Of a DNA stretch of 64,000 bases, positions 22,321 through 36,200 are shown one piece after another. Position numbers and translations under genes: made by a program. The notes under the pieces were generated by a model. It ran no database searches, was not told the origin of the DNA, and saw nothing but the letters and a program-made list of their open reading frames with translations. Numbering within the stretch: the first letter of the stretch is position 1; every line of letters starts with the position of its first letter. This stretch comes from Gymnogyps californianus (taxonomy: Eukaryota > Chordata > Aves > Accipitriformes > Cathartidae), in contig NC_059471.1 in assembly GCF_018139145.2 (NCBI RefSeq), forward strand, positions 209,765,494-209,829,493, given 5' to 3'.

Positions 22321-25300
22321 CTGTGCTTACGGGAGTTTTTTCAGATCATTCAGCTCAAACCTATCTAAATGCAAAATCTCGCATTCACAAATACTGTGTA
22401 GGTTTCCGACTTCTCCTGGCGTCATGAAGTCCAGAGCTGGAAGGACTATGACCCATCTACAAACACACACTTTTTTAACAGTAGTTCATGTAACTCTCAG
22501 TTTAATTCCATAACAAATACGGAATTGGGGGATAATTTAAAACCTGTCTTCAGCACTAGTTTTCCGAGGTAATTTTAAAATTCAGAATTTTGTACTCCAA
22601 TAAAGAGGACAATGAAAACAGCTTGCAGCAAATACAGAAAAAGTGATTAACCAAATCGTATAGCTCAATTATACTGAATCTAATAGCAATGTTACAAATT
22701 GCAGCTACTGAAAATCTAGAACAACCTTTGAATCGGCTCATGTTGATTAAAAAAAGCTAGAATAGAATAGAAAAATGTCTAATAGTTACTATGGACTTAT
22801 AAGTAGACTGAATAAGCTACCTAGGCCATTTAGTCTCAATATGTAAACTACTATCTCTGATGCCAGAGTTTTTCTTTCTTCTCCTCATCTATCCTTGTGT
22901 GAGATCTTGGGGGTTTATTTTATTTGTCCATGGAGTGAGAGGAGAGTAAAAGATGTCCTTTGCAGACATCAACCAAATAGCATGAGTGGCCTGGTAGACA
23001 AACATAGTGCTTTAAAATATTTAAAACTAATTAGCTGCAAAAAGAAACAAAAAGTACCCCACCTACAATTCAAATTTATTGAAAGGTATGTTATCTCTTT
23101 ATTCGTATTGTACACATACTTTATATATATGCATACAAATTTAAAGCACATACTTACCAATATACAGATATATGTTTCCAATTCATTTACCTGTAGATGT
23201 CTCCCCTATAAATTATCAGATATATTTCAAAAGAAAAATTACTATGGTTGTCTACTGTGTGATTCAAAACTGTACTATGATCATGAACCGGATATTGAAT
23301 ATTCTGTGTTAATAAGAGGGAAAACTACAAGCATACATGAGTCAGATTAATAACTCATAAAATAAAATAGACTAAAAATAAACTTACATCTCCAGACTTA
23401 TTATCATTCTTAACTTACTTCTTAAATAACAAAGATAACATTCATCCAGAGCACAATGAAATGATGTTCTTGTACCCCTTAGATAGATGCTCTGTTGATA
23501 TATTATTTGGCAGAGGAGGCTTTTCTCTTCATTGTGAAATCTCAGTTTAAAGCTAACTCCATCCAAGAACTGGTAAACAGCATTATTCATCACTATTCTC
23601 CCATTTTTTAAGTGGCTTTTGTGCTGTTTATAGTGCAGCAAACGTTCTCTTCCAGGATTCTGAAAAATACTTCTTTTTACAAAAACCCCAGATCAGTATT
23701 ACATCACTTCCCAACACCAGCAAAAATTACTGAATAAAAAAACAATGGTACAATCAAAAAAATTACATGAGCCTACAGTAGGTGATTTTTTTGTTCTGTT
23801 TTGTTTTGCTTAAATCATTGGGTTTAGTATATCTGGTTTAGATAAGGTTTTTCCATAAAGCACACCTTGCTATTGTTAAATACCCAGATGAATAGTAATG
23901 ACTCATATGAAGCATAACCCAGCTTATAATGAGTTTTACAAAGCTTTACAGGCTTTACCATTACTGAGCTCCTCACAGGATTTATATGCTATCCATTCAA
24001 CACCAGTAATTTGGAAAGCAAGAAAAATCTCTGCTCTGATTCCCACTTGAGAAGAGCCAAATAGAGCAAAGAAAAATGAAGGGACTGTGAAACAAGGAGG
24101 ATGCAACTGAGTGAACAAAGAGTCAGCAAAAAAATCCTGGTTTTATTGCAGAGAACCATCTGATAACAATAAAGCTCTCCAATGGATAGAAAATATGTTT
24201 GGGGATTACATTGGATTTTTTGTTCATTAAGATAAAGATAAACTCAAGCTAAAGTAAAAATGGTGACTAAGGAACTGAAACATGAGAGAATAAGAAAGAA
24301 GGAACTCATCTGGTTTATTTTTTAGAATTTTCTGCATCTTTCTGAAGCTAGTCTACTGATGAAAGCATTTATAAAAGGCATGTAGTCTGGAGATAAATAC
24401 TGGTAAGAATAGGTAACCTTTAGAGAGTGGTCTGTGTCACACTGCTATGAAGAGCTTATCTGACCATGAAATTAACTATTGGGCACCTAAAATTATACAC
24501 ATAGGAAATGTGCACTTTATCCTCAAAAGATACCAGGATATTTTTCAGGTCAGTGTCAGTGGGGTCAGGATTACACCCAAAGATTTCGCATAGACATAGA
24601 AGTAATCCTTTCAGAATGTGACAGATAGACAGCCGTGCACACAGGCACGTTATATATCACTAGAAACAGTGATTCTGAGAAGTTTTATCTGTGGCATTGT
24701 ATCTTTTGGACGTATAATGCATAAATCCAAGACTGACGATAAAACAAATGCTACTCTCTAACCCTAATACTTTGTATATTGTGTTTCCTTAAAAAAAGAA
24801 AAAGAAAATCAGACCTGTAGTTTTACATTCTATAGCCTGTTTTGCAAGCACAGTGTCTATTGTCCAAGAAAAAGGATAGGATGGAAAGCAACTTGTCATC
24901 TGATATCGATAATGCACAGAGGAGGTAGGCAGAGGAATAAAATGTCCTACCAGTCAGATGTGCAACTGATACCTTCCACACATAAATATCTACATGCCTT
25001 TCACTCTAAAGTTAGATGCATATGCATCTCAGATGGATTTTTTTCTTTTTTTTTCTTTTTTTTGGTGGAAGGAACTGTGACTTCAGATATTATGTCTGTA
25101 ATAACAGCTTCCGATAGGCTCTTTATTTAGAATGACATGACAACACCCTACATGTCTGATCATTAAAAAAAAAAAAAAAAAAAGAAGAAGAAAAAACACA
25201 AGCCAAAGAAGAAAGCTGTGTATGGCACAATTTAGCAACACATAAGAATCAAAAGGAACCCTAAGCCAAACCCCAGTGTTACATTATTTTAAGTACAGCA

Positions 25301-25843
25301 TGTTTCCCTAGCAGACCAAAAGAACTTCTCAAGCTATGAAAAGTGATTCTAAGATGGGTTTTGTAACTTCGGTATCCAAGAAAAGAAAAAGCTAGTAGGA
25401 TGAAAATTCCTAGAGACATTAATGAAAAGGTAGACTAGGTGAAAACCGCTTCCTGCCGAGTACTATGACGTCTGAAGGTTTTTGAAGAGAGCCACACAAT
25501 TTTCCTCTGAAATGTCTGTCACCACCTGCAGCACTTGGGGTGGCTTGGCTCAGCTCTGAATAAAGTAGACAGGGAGAGAATGCATGCAGGAAGCTTTGCC
25601 TGTGGAACAGCCTTGGCCTGCTCTTGAGAAAATACTGAAAAGCCAGAAAAGTGTCATGATGGCCATCAGAGAAAAGAAATGCTGCTTTTGGGGAGACCTG
25701 CCTGAACATTTACACGCTAACAGACTGCATTTGTCCTGCTAAAACCTGAATTAACCCCAAGCAGCACTGTCAAGCCAGCTAAACCACTGACCCTGCAACT
25801 ACCATTCTTTTGGTGGAAGAAACGTATACCTACAATGGCCGAC
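22321..25843. other. SEMA3D intron 1, no genes seen
   Basis: AT-rich intron. A 151-codon plus-strand frame at 22895-23350 lies in very AT-rich DNA and has no recognisable domain. A run of 19 A at about 25165-25183, followed by a GAA-rich stretch, is the only obvious simple repeat. Nothing else was recognised. Confidence 0.5.
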
Positions 25844-26438
25844 TGTCGTGGTTTAACCCCAGCTGGCAACTTAGCAGCACATAGCCGCTTGCTCACTCCC
25901 CCACGTCAGGATGGGGGACAGAATCAGAAGGGTAAAAGTGAGAGAACTCCTAGGTTGAGATAAAGACTGTTTGATAGGCAAAGCAAAAGCCATGCATGCA
26001 AGCAAAGCAAAACAAGGAATTCATTCACCGCTTCCCATCGGCAGGCAGGTGTTCAGCCATCTCCAGGAAAGCAGGGCTCCATCGCGCGTAACGGTTACTT
26101 GGGAAGACAAACGCCATCGCTTCAAATGTCCCCCCCTTCCTTCTTCTTCCCCCAGCTTTATATGCTGAGCGTGACTTCATATGGTATGGAATATCCCTTT
26201 GGTCAGTTGGGGTCAGCTGTCCCGGCTGTGTCCCCTCCCAGCTTCTTGTGCACCCCCAGCCTCCTCGCTGGTGGGGTGGGGTGAGAGGCAGAGAAGGCCT
26301 TGACTCTGGGTAAGCACTGCTCAGCAATAACTAAAACATCCCTGTGTTATCAACACTGTTTTCAGCACAAATCCAAAATACAGCCCCATACTAACTACTG
26401 TGAAAAAAATTAACTCTATCCCAGCCAAAACCAGCACA
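25844..26438 (-). mobile_element. Solo LTR of an endogenous retrovirus (minus orientation)
   Basis: A 595 bp element with TG/CA ends, bounded by tgtcgtggtttaacccc at the left and ccagccaaaaccagcaca at the right, matching an LTR family I know from neoavian genomes. The flanking 5-mers are ccgac (25839-25843) and ccaac (26439-26443), a target-site duplication differing by one CpG-to-CpA change. Read on the minus strand, U3 begins at 26438. There is a decayed CRE-like site (TGAAGTCA, 26179-26172) and a TATA box (ATATAAA, 26163-26157). Where I expect an ATTAAA-type polyA hexamer, this copy has ATCAAA at 25975-25970. No retroviral coding sequence flanks it, so the provirus was lost by LTR-LTR recombination. 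A 5 bp duplication fits an ERVL-like or similar class; the family assignment is from memory. Confidence 0.88.
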
Positions 26439-27959
26439 CCAACTCAAAGGAAGGATTACAGTCTTTTTTTCACCTCCAGGAATTCTTGCCAGTGTTTTGC
26501 TATGGAAAAACTCTTCTCTGTCCCTCCTTTCATAGGAGACCTTCCAACATCTGCAGGAGTGGAGCATGAGTCCTCTAGCAGTGACAGTTCAATTACCAGA
26601 GGTCTGGGCTAGCTGGTATTTCTGGGGTCACCAGTAACTACTGGCAATGGGGTATTTTACAGATTAGTTACTTGCACAGATACTTGCCCTACCATGTATT
26701 TTGCATGCTTGTGAAAAAACCAGCTTGATGGGAAGATAGTGTAGTACTCTGGTGAAATTTGTCATGAATCAAGTCCAGGCTTACTTCTAGGCATGATAGC
26801 AGACCCTACTAAAAAAAAAAAAACCCAACCAGAAAACCCCCAAAACAAATCCTCCCTAAAATTGAAAGAAATAAGGAACAAAGATTTACATTTACAAATG
26901 TATTTGTAATGTTAATTTCATTTCACAGCAAATACTTTATTGTGCTATAAATTGTAGCTAGATTTATCTGATGTAAGCAGAAATGTACTGCCAACTAGTT
27001 TGGAATTTTGCTTAAATGCTTGTAGGCACTCACGGATTTCTCAGCTGTATCTAAAAGCTGCCTACATGACTCTCGGAGAAAACTAGAATGTTACAAATAT
27101 TAAGGACAGGCAACTGCATGTTGTAGTTGGTCTGTTAATATAATTAACCATTTTTTAAATTATTTCTATTGTACTAATCCTGACAGGATGTTTCATTAAC
27201 TGCCGGTATTACTTAGTTCATTGTCAGCTGTGTAAAAATCTGATCTGGTAGTTTTCAAAAGAATTCAGGCTAATACAGTTTAGTGATGGTTTAAAAATGT
27301 GCACTTCATATGACAGCTGGGTTTTGATCAAATATGTTTGCTGTATATCTAATGGCATATTTTCGTAGAATTCCTTTCATCAACATGTGGCCTCACGATT
27401 TGATGCACTGTCAATGAACTCTGTACAGCACAGTCTGCAGGCCTTTAATGTATAAACTACAGTATAGGGAGAGATATGCCGGAAGGATTTTAATTTACAT
27501 TTCCAACAAATTTTGGTTTAATAATTCATGACTATACACTTGAACTCTATTGGAGAAGGGTTTTTTATATCTATTGTCCAACTAAATTTGGATCAACATT
27601 TTGTGCAGCCAATATGTAAAATGACATACATATGAACGTGTACACTGCAGTGCAGTGATCTGTGTTGGCACATTAACCCAGTTATTATATTGTTAGGCTG
27701 AATGCATTTGCTTTCTTCCTAGTTTTTTTAAATGTTTGATTTCTTTTACATTTGGAGGGTGTGTGACTGGGAACCAGCAAAGCCACTGTAACACGTCCCA
27801 TTTGTAAGCTTACACAATTCACTAACTTAATGTGGACCTATTCCTCTTGACGGGTTTCCCTCAGGTATTACCACAGCACCTGAACAGTTTAAAAGCTTTA
27901 ATGCCTCTATTCTCTATCCTCTGTCCTTGCCATTAGGAGTTAATTGATTTTTTTTAATG
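26439..27959. other. SEMA3D intron 1, no genes seen
   Basis: AT-rich intron downstream of the LTR. An A-run lies at about 26811-26823. The stretch 27100-27700 is repeat-free as far as I can see, with many TAAT-type motifs, but I have no evidence of function. Confidence 0.5.
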
Positions 27960-28070
27960 TTACCACAGGAGATGATATCACTTGCATAAGGTCACACCAG
28001 CAGTTAGGACCAGTACCCACATCCCCTCGACATCCAGGCACTGCCTTAGTCACCCGGCCACCCTTCTCAC
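27960..28070 (+). repeat. MIR-like ancient SINE, core part
   Basis: Contains cacttgcataaggtcacac, matching the MIR core (acttgcccaaggtcacacag). This is followed at the expected distances by a gcagttaggaccag segment, a region like 'acccaggtct', and gcactgccttagtcacc, like the 'tgctcttaaccac' 3' part. Strongly diverged. Plus orientation. Confidence 0.6.
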
Positions 28071-31000
28071 CAGGGACTACAGACTGCTGGCTGTGATTCC
28101 TGCGGCGAGATCTATGACTCACATACCACTTCTTCCAGTGTTTTACTCTTGATTTAAGCCCTTGTGCAAACTTTAGAAAATTACAAGCAATCACAGTTTA
28201 ATTTTCCATAAACAAGAACTTCACACAGCTGCATAGGGAGTAATGCGCGGTCAGTGTGAGTTCAGACGGCAGGTTATCAAAGCTTTAGTACTCCTATGTT
28301 CACTGATCACCAATTTTACCATTTTCAAGGGTTAGAACATGCTGCTATCAGACCCTACAAGAACTTTCTGCTTGTGCTGCAGCAGAAATCAATTTATATT
28401 TGGTGCAATAAAATTGTTTTTCTGGTCTATTTTTAAGCTGCTTTGTGAAGAGTGCTAGCATGACTGTTCCTGGAATCTGAAACAGCCATACTGAAAAAGA
28501 AAACAAGAATTCAGGCATCACCACCTCCATTCAACGCAGAACTATTTCCACTTTGGTTTAAAACCACAATAACTTTCCTTTGTCTCGTGAGGACAAAGTG
28601 AGGACACAGAGTGCAGAGATGAATCAATATTTCACTGAAAAATAGCAAAGCTTTTTAGACAGTTAACCAGTTAGTTACTGGGGAGTTGCCATAACCAGAA
28701 GATTAATACAAAAAAGGTAGGATGTAAAGCACCACCTCTAATTTCCTTTACCCCCATAGACACTTGTCCCCTAAGACAATGAGGCAGTCTCGATCTTGAG
28801 AGAGTTCTGAGGCATCATTCCCTACAAGGATGGTCAGCATTGGAACAGGGGCTCGGAGAAGTTGTGGATTCTCCATCTTTGCAGACATTTGAAATTCAGC
28901 TGGACATAGCTCTGAGCAATCTGATCCGAAGGTGAAGTTATCCATCCTTTGAGCTGCAAATGGGACCCTATGACCTCCTGATGTCCCTTCAAACCTAAAT
29001 TTTTCTATTAGTTCTTTTAACAGCTAATAGACAGAGGAATAACTGAAGTGGATTACACATCAAAGGACTTCAGCAACATCCACCACCTTTCCACTGATCA
29101 GCTTAAGGCTCTGACAGCCATCAAATGGCTTTTCCTACTCTCTAGTGATCACCCTTATGTTTCCAAGGACTCATCTGATGAGGGCAATGCCTACCTGATC
29201 TGTTCACAAATCAGCTCCTTTACTACTGAAATCTGACTGAAATCAGGAATGCTTTCCTTTTATAAAACTGTCCGAAAGCTGCAGTAATTCAACAGCTAAT
29301 TCACAAGCAGATCATAAGTCCCTGTATCAAGAATAGCAATGTGTGCATAGGACAAGTGAAGTACACACAGAATAGGTACAGACACTACGTTAGCTATATA
29401 ACTTAATCCAATATCTCAAGGCTGCTAGATATTGTTCACCCACGCAGTCCTTGTTTGCCCATCCCATGAGAACTAAACACAGAAATGAGTGTCAAAATTA
29501 TTGACACTGTATTTGAAATAATGCTTTTGTCTGCACTGATGAAACCAGAAGGGGATTTCTTCCAGGATTCCCCCATTGGAGCTAAAAGAGGAAGCTGGGC
29601 GAGAAATACCACTGGATGGACTGCTGACACCCAAACCAAGCCAACAAGTTCTGCTCACCCAGAAGACAAAATATCAGCTGTGTGTTCCAGCCTGACCTCT
29701 CTTTTCTGTTCAAATTAGCAACTCCTTCCTGCCAGTCTGTTATCTCCCAGTTGGATCAAGAAGTAGAAGCCACTGTAGTTACTACATCAAATGCTTCTCA
29801 AGGTTGTGGGGAGAAAAATAACTAGAAAGTATTTGGCCTCTACACCGGCCTAGCTAGAAAAGGGATGTGGTGGAGAAGATTAAGTTGTGTTTCCATAGCC
29901 ACGGCTGAGCAGGTGGCAAACATCCACCACAGGTGCTTGTTCTGTAGAGGATTCCACTCCCTGGTGAAGCAGGCACCCCCCAAAGAAACCAGGGCTTGAA
30001 GATATCCAGGACTCTTCATGTCAGACGAGCCCTATGTAAGTTTATGAAACTCCTTGGGATCATCATGATTAACTATCTTCCTTAAGCTATTCCCCAACGG
30101 GCTTTAGTGCTTTTAAACCACTGACCCTTTGAATTAAAGAGGTAGATTTCTCTTTTCACAGCTGTGACTCAACACAGGGAGGAATTCAGAGACATCTGAA
30201 AACAAAGCCAGGCAGAATTTAAAACAAAATCCTGCAATGACAGATTTAGAGAGTGATGGCTGCAGCTGGAGCTTACAAATATAACAACTAACTAAATGAG
30301 CATGCATTATACAAAAGCCTTACATGGACAGACCCTGTGAAGGGCAATTTCTTCACAAGGAACCAGAGAAACAGAACTACTAGGAATAAATCATCAGAAA
30401 AACTAGGCACTGGCTGTTCAAAAGGAACCTTGGTCCATGGGTCCTTCAGCAAACTAAACAGTAACCACCTCTAAAATGAGGAGATAGGTGACAACCTGCT
30501 AGACAAATTAATCCTTGATTTTTTTTTTTTTATTTTTTTTTTAATCTGCAATGCAAAACTGAAATTCCTGTGCCTGGAGAGGAATAAAACAGTAATAAGA
30601 TGTAGTTTTTAAAACTTATATAATACCTTTCATACCTTCAATTTAAAATATATAATAACTAGTACATATGTTATTGAGTCTTTGCAAAGGAAATGTATTC
30701 CTACTATTCCAGCTGGGGAAGCAGATGCTAAATATACTCAGTAGCCATCCTAGGAGGACTTGAAGTGGATAAGGAGTGGAATCAGATTATATTAATTAAT
30801 AGTTATAAATGCCACTATCTTAAACATTATATGCTTCTTTCTACCCAGTTGAAAGGGCTACCTGACACAGCATATCAGTTTTAAATAAACATGCACAAGT
30901 GTAGAGATGCACTTTATAAAATGCAACAAATACCTTGAAGATACTCAAGCATGGAACACAGTTACAGAAGAATAAATCTATTGACCATCTTCACACAGTA

Positions 31001-32914
31001 CTGCAAAAGCAAAACAACAATGACTACTGGAAACTCTGCTTCCCTTTTCTGCTCAGCTGGGGTATGTGACTTGCATTAATGGCACAGGGAATAATGTACT
31101 TGCACTCAGACCCAGGACTGACTGATGTCAAATGAAGTTCATCCATTCATATTAATGGGGATCAGCATTTGTCTGAGGGAATGGAAGTCTCTTAGACCTT
31201 AGGGTCATGAATTGACAAGCTATCGAACATTTTCTCTGTTGTGCTGACCATCCTCCATCTTCAATGAGATCAGCTGTCTAGACCCTTAGTCCCACTACAG
31301 CTGCTTTGTGCTCCTCCTGAGGCACAGAAAGAGCTCATTGCTAATTCTTTCTGTGTAATGTGCAATGCAGGGTGAGGTCTCACAACTGCCTTTCTAGGAA
31401 ACATAGAACAGTCACATTTCTCCAGAATCCAGGAAAAACATAGACACATACATGTAAACTGTGAGTTTTGTTATTCTGGAGATCTGTGATTGACTAAGAC
31501 ATGTGGTGACAGAAGTGCCACTACTCACAAAAAAAAAGCCCACTGAAAGCATCACCTAAAAAGAACAAAGATGACTAACAATTTGTACCAAGAAAATTAT
31601 TGCTAAACTGCTATCATGTCACACCATTAATAAACTGGGAGGAGGCAAAAGGCAGTTTTTCTTTCAGATGTACTTTCTGGAAAAATACCTTCTCACAGCA
31701 TTTTTTCTTGACAGGTTCCAGAGTATCTATAAGCTTGTGGATTGTAATCACTCTAATGATCAGCAAGCAGTTATTTCAGACGGCTGATACAAGTCTGTGG
31801 CTGATATCATCTGCCAAAACATTAAAATATGCAAAGAAAAACACTGCAGTAGAATTTTGTTCTTCTTCATATTAAGTGGAGCAATTTTGGGAGTAAGCAC
31901 AGTTATAATTTTCACCATCATCGTTAACATTCATCATATTAAAAGCAACAATAATAACACTGATAACCATAACTTTTTTTAAAACTTCTTTTGCAACAAC
32001 AATTCTGCCAGAGGCAAATTTAAATTTTATGGATGATAAGAAAGTAGGCTGTTTCCCGTGACATTTACAAGTTATAACCCAGCTCTAGCAGTCAGGACAT
32101 GCAGAGTGAGTCAATTCAAAAAGCCCACTCAAACCTTGGCATCTCTCCTTCAGAGGCACCTCAGCCACATTCTTGATTTTCAGAAGTGCTTGTATAAACA
32201 TTAAAAAACACAAAACAATAAAAAGATAAGAATCCAGCATGCAAGGCCAATCCTAACAAAGGATGAGACAAATAAAAAAAAAACAAGATTAAAATAAATG
32301 CCTTATGTGCATAATAAATTTCAATATTATGTGTCACTGAATTGACTCATGAACTATGAATTGACCATGCTCCTTTTGATTGTTCCACATAACGATCTCC
32401 TTCCTGAAAGAGAAACATCTTTAGCAGACATAGTTGCTACAGCTGATTGTTTCTTTGTTTATCAATAGTATATGTGTACTGTAGTGCAAGTTATGGTACT
32501 TAAGTTTGGCTGCAGGTTTAGAAAGCAGCAGGTAGGACGTAAGACAAGTGCAGCTAGATCAGCAAATGCCTTCTGTATATGCTTGGAGAATTACCAGGAG
32601 AAATTACCAAGAAAACAATGCAGATCTATTCCTAACAGTAATATAAGATGAAATGGAAGAGCTAAAAAAGCAAGACTGCAAACCTATGCAGTCAGTAACT
32701 GAGAAAGTAATCACATTTGGGCTTCTTTCAACATTAAATTTGTCTCTCAATTTGTTTTCCTTAGCAATATGTATCACAAAACACATTACTGATTTTTTGC
32801 ATTTAAGCAGTTCTGGGTTTTCTCCACCTTCAACATTCATTTCCTGTTCCAGAAAAACCCTCTCACACTCCTTACTTAAATAAGAATATAAAAATGTTTG
32901 TAATGGCAAGACTG
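28071..32914. other. SEMA3D intron 1, no genes seen
   Basis: About 4.8 kb of AT-rich intron. A T-rich low-complexity tract lies at about 30520-30542. No exon, RNA gene or clear repeat was recognised; ORFs up to about 100 codons appear on both strands without motifs. Confidence 0.45.
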
Positions 32915-33215
32915 AAGGCTCATCCAGTCTAGTAGTCTGTTTTCAACAGTAAGTGTAAGGAACAATAAGAATAGAACATTTATATATGATATTTCCCAAC
33001 TCTTAGTGTTCCCCCTGCTTTCCATCTATTTTCAGCTCAGGAGATTTCCTGAGCCTATTGTGGCCCGTCTATTTTGTAACCCCCAAGTAGATATCACTTT
33101 CAAGTACTTGTCCAGCCTCCCTTTGAGCCCTTGTAAAATTCTTGCATCTGCAACACCATCTGGCAAACAGTTTTGTATGTCTACTACCCAATGTGTGAAG
33201 AACCACTTCCAATAC
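32915..33215 (+). repeat. Old amniote interspersed repeat (CR1/L3-type)
   Basis: Matches, in order, a repeat I know from bird and turtle genomes: a 'catccagtctagtagtctg' opening; a middle with 'ttcagctcaggagatttcct'; then cttgtccagcctccctttga, a 'cttgcatctgcaacaccatc' segment, and finally caatgtgtgaagaaccactt. It is old and well decayed. The family is probably part of a CR1/L3-type LINE, but I cannot place it more precisely without a library search. Confidence 0.5.
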
Positions 33216-36200
33216 CAACAATGCAATGGGACAACATATTAATTTCCCCTCATATACAACCACCTTCATAATATTAGCCAGAAAGTAGATCCCACTGGGC
33301 AATAAAAATAAGAAGATTCTAATTTAGTTGTGATGATCCTTCAACTGTTTTAACATTAGAGGCATTATGCATGCTACCTCATTATTTTACTTTGTATAAT
33401 AGACTCACAGACTGGCTGGGAAATTAAGAGAAACTTGGTCAGAGAAAATTAAGGTGATAGTAGTTGTCAGCTCCAATGAGCGTTTGCTGCTGAAGAAAAA
33501 AATCTTTCTACGGTCACTGCACAAAATGAGATGTAACATTTCACGACTAAATCTTTGGTCAGAATCCAGGACCAGCTGTGAACATTCAACCAAAGAAGTT
33601 TTTGCTGAGGTTGGCAAATACATGGGTGGGGCAAAATCACAGCTTAGATCAGTGAAAGAGAAACCCTCCAGGTTTCTCACACAACAGTGGCCCAACGCCA
33701 GTAGCAGAAGGGCTCCCACTCATCGTTCTTGGTGAATAGCTTCAGGGGTAAGATGGAAAAAGCATTCCAGTACCCAGCAGTTGGGTAGCTCTGTCACCTC
33801 TCTCCCTGACAAGGCCCTCTACCTCTTTCACATTGCAGCAAAATTCAATTTTACTGTACTGAAACGGCCAGGTTTTCCCACATCCAGAACTTTTGCTCTC
33901 ATTATAAATGAAATAAAAGGGGGGGAAAAAGGGTTTTACTTTTGCACAAGTTGATAAAACTTTAAAGTTTTCTGTTCTCAAAATTGTTAGCATAAATAAT
34001 TTAACAAATGTATTTTAAGATTTACGCTATAAACTATGTGGAAATACAGTTATAAGCTCTATTAATCTTCTTGTTTCAAAGTCCGAGTGATGTAAGAAAC
34101 AGCATCTTGCAATTTCGAACAGTAAAATTGTGAAGATTTATGCCTTCCATTGAAACATCCGGTCTTACGCACTCTTGGTGCCGTAATGGCAGACTGGATG
34201 AGCTACTTGTTTATTCCAGTCAGGCGTTTCCTTGACTCCTGGACTTTATGTTAAGACATGATGAACATCTTACTCCCACTGGAGAATTTTTACTCTCATG
34301 AAGTCAGTAGGTCAGAACTTGAAATTTACAGCTCATGAAAGGGATTCCTCATTTGAGTTTGTTATATTCTAGTGGATCAGTAGACAAATATAAACACTAA
34401 AACCCAATTGTACTTTATATACTCCATACTTATACTTCATACATGCACAGTCATCAATTTAAGGGCTTGTCAGAATACAGCTTCTTCAGCATTATCCCAC
34501 ATAGTGCACCATGAGAGGTAGTAAATATGCAAATGGGTTACATCTCATAGAAATACTACAGTGAGCCCTATAGAAAAAGGTTCCTTCCTTTTGCAAAAAC
34601 AGAAAAGTTTTCAACTCACTATTATAAACTGTAATTGTTCCAAAGGATCAAATTAGCTATATTTACTTATTTAGAATTAAAAATTATTTAGTTCTTTTGA
34701 TTATATCCATCAAAAGTCAAGTTTCAAGTTAAGTTAGTATCTGCAGTGGATGACAACAATGTAATGACATTTCTGTCATTGCCTAGTGAGTTTCAGAGCT
34801 GTTTCAAAAAATACATATATTCAAAAATTCCGTGACTTTTTTTATCAAAAACTAACATTAAAACATTACACTTTCTGAAAAAAAAAAAAATCCTCATTAA
34901 GTTTTAAAACCGAAAAGTTACACCTCCTTTTTCAATTACAGCTACTTTTAAGATTTTGCAAAGATAGCTACAATTTGGCTTTGCAAAAAACATTGCAAAG
35001 TGCCAGAAATACCTAATTATAGCAGGGAAAATGTTGTGTGCACACATATGTATGTGTTTGTCTACAGTCTGCATGAGCAATTGAAAAATATCCAACATAT
35101 ACACACAGCAAACCACATAATTAAAATTACGTTTATGCAGAGTAAATTTGTCTTTAAAGTAGAAAATAATGGAAGGACAGCAGAGACTTCTCTGTACTAG
35201 AACATAATGCTTCATTTAATGAGTAATCCCTGGAGCACATGGATGTTTACCTCACTCTGGGCAAGCTCAAGTGCATGGACAGACAATTACAGTACTTCAG
35301 CTGATGTACAATAACTTGTTAAGCAGCTGTAATGCAATGACATTCTTTCGTGGGCTTATAGACTGCATTTCTATATTTTCCTCCATGCCAATATGACTTT
35401 AGACTCCCAAATATTAAATGGCTAAAAAAAATCAGCATGTTCAAAGTTAGAATGCCTGAATCTGGATCCACAAAGCACTAGAGACTGGTAAAAACTGGAA
35501 CGTATGTCTGATGTCTCTCCAAGTTTGGCAGGTATTGTGTCTGAATCCACTCTGCCTTCAGAAAAATAAAATAACAATAATTTTAAAAAAAGACAAGATT
35601 TTACAATAGGAAAAACACAATACAGTTAGGTTGCATTGTTTCTTAGATGAATAATGGCTGGATAGCAGACTTATTAATATGACCAATTGGTTGAATATGA
35701 TTCAAAAACAAATTTAAAAACATAGACCTAGGCTGTAGATTAATAGTAAATGCTGGCAAATGCCTTCAGAGAGTCTCCAAGTCGTGCTTTGGGAGAACAG
35801 TAAAAGAGAAAGGATATTGCTAAAGCTTCACTTCTCACCACTTTTACACCACTGCCTCCTGTCAAAGTGCAGTGCGCAAGGTTCCGAGACTGATATTTGG
35901 CACAGCTTAAATTATAAAAAAAAGAAAATCTAATAGATGAATCAGGTGTTACAATGAACGTGGAGCCTCTCAATATAACATTAGCTTTCTTTCAGCTATT
36001 TTTTAATGTTTCATCAGCTATGTTTTAATGTTTCATCATGCACGCAGGACACAGATTTCATTGCTTTGGTCAATCCTGCAGAGGCTGTTGAGCACCTTTT
36101 TCAGTGTACTGACTCTTCATTTCTCAATGAAATCTGTGAAAGCTGAAGGCAATACTTCAAAATATTCATTAATTTTCTAGGTTTTTAGGCTTTATACAAA

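Noticed and set aside
22895..23350. 151-codon plus-strand ORF
   Set aside because: The DNA is very AT-rich, the peptide is Lys/Tyr/Ile-rich with no domain, and an opposite-strand frame overlaps it.
33398..33420. CR1-like 3' tail (tagactcacagactgg)
   Set aside because: Similarity to the CR1 tail stops after about 18 bases and the conserved 3' UTR block does not follow.
33405..33735. Overlapping 93- and 104-codon ORFs on opposite strands
   Set aside because: Both strands are open over the same interval, neither has a motif, and no splice sites support them.
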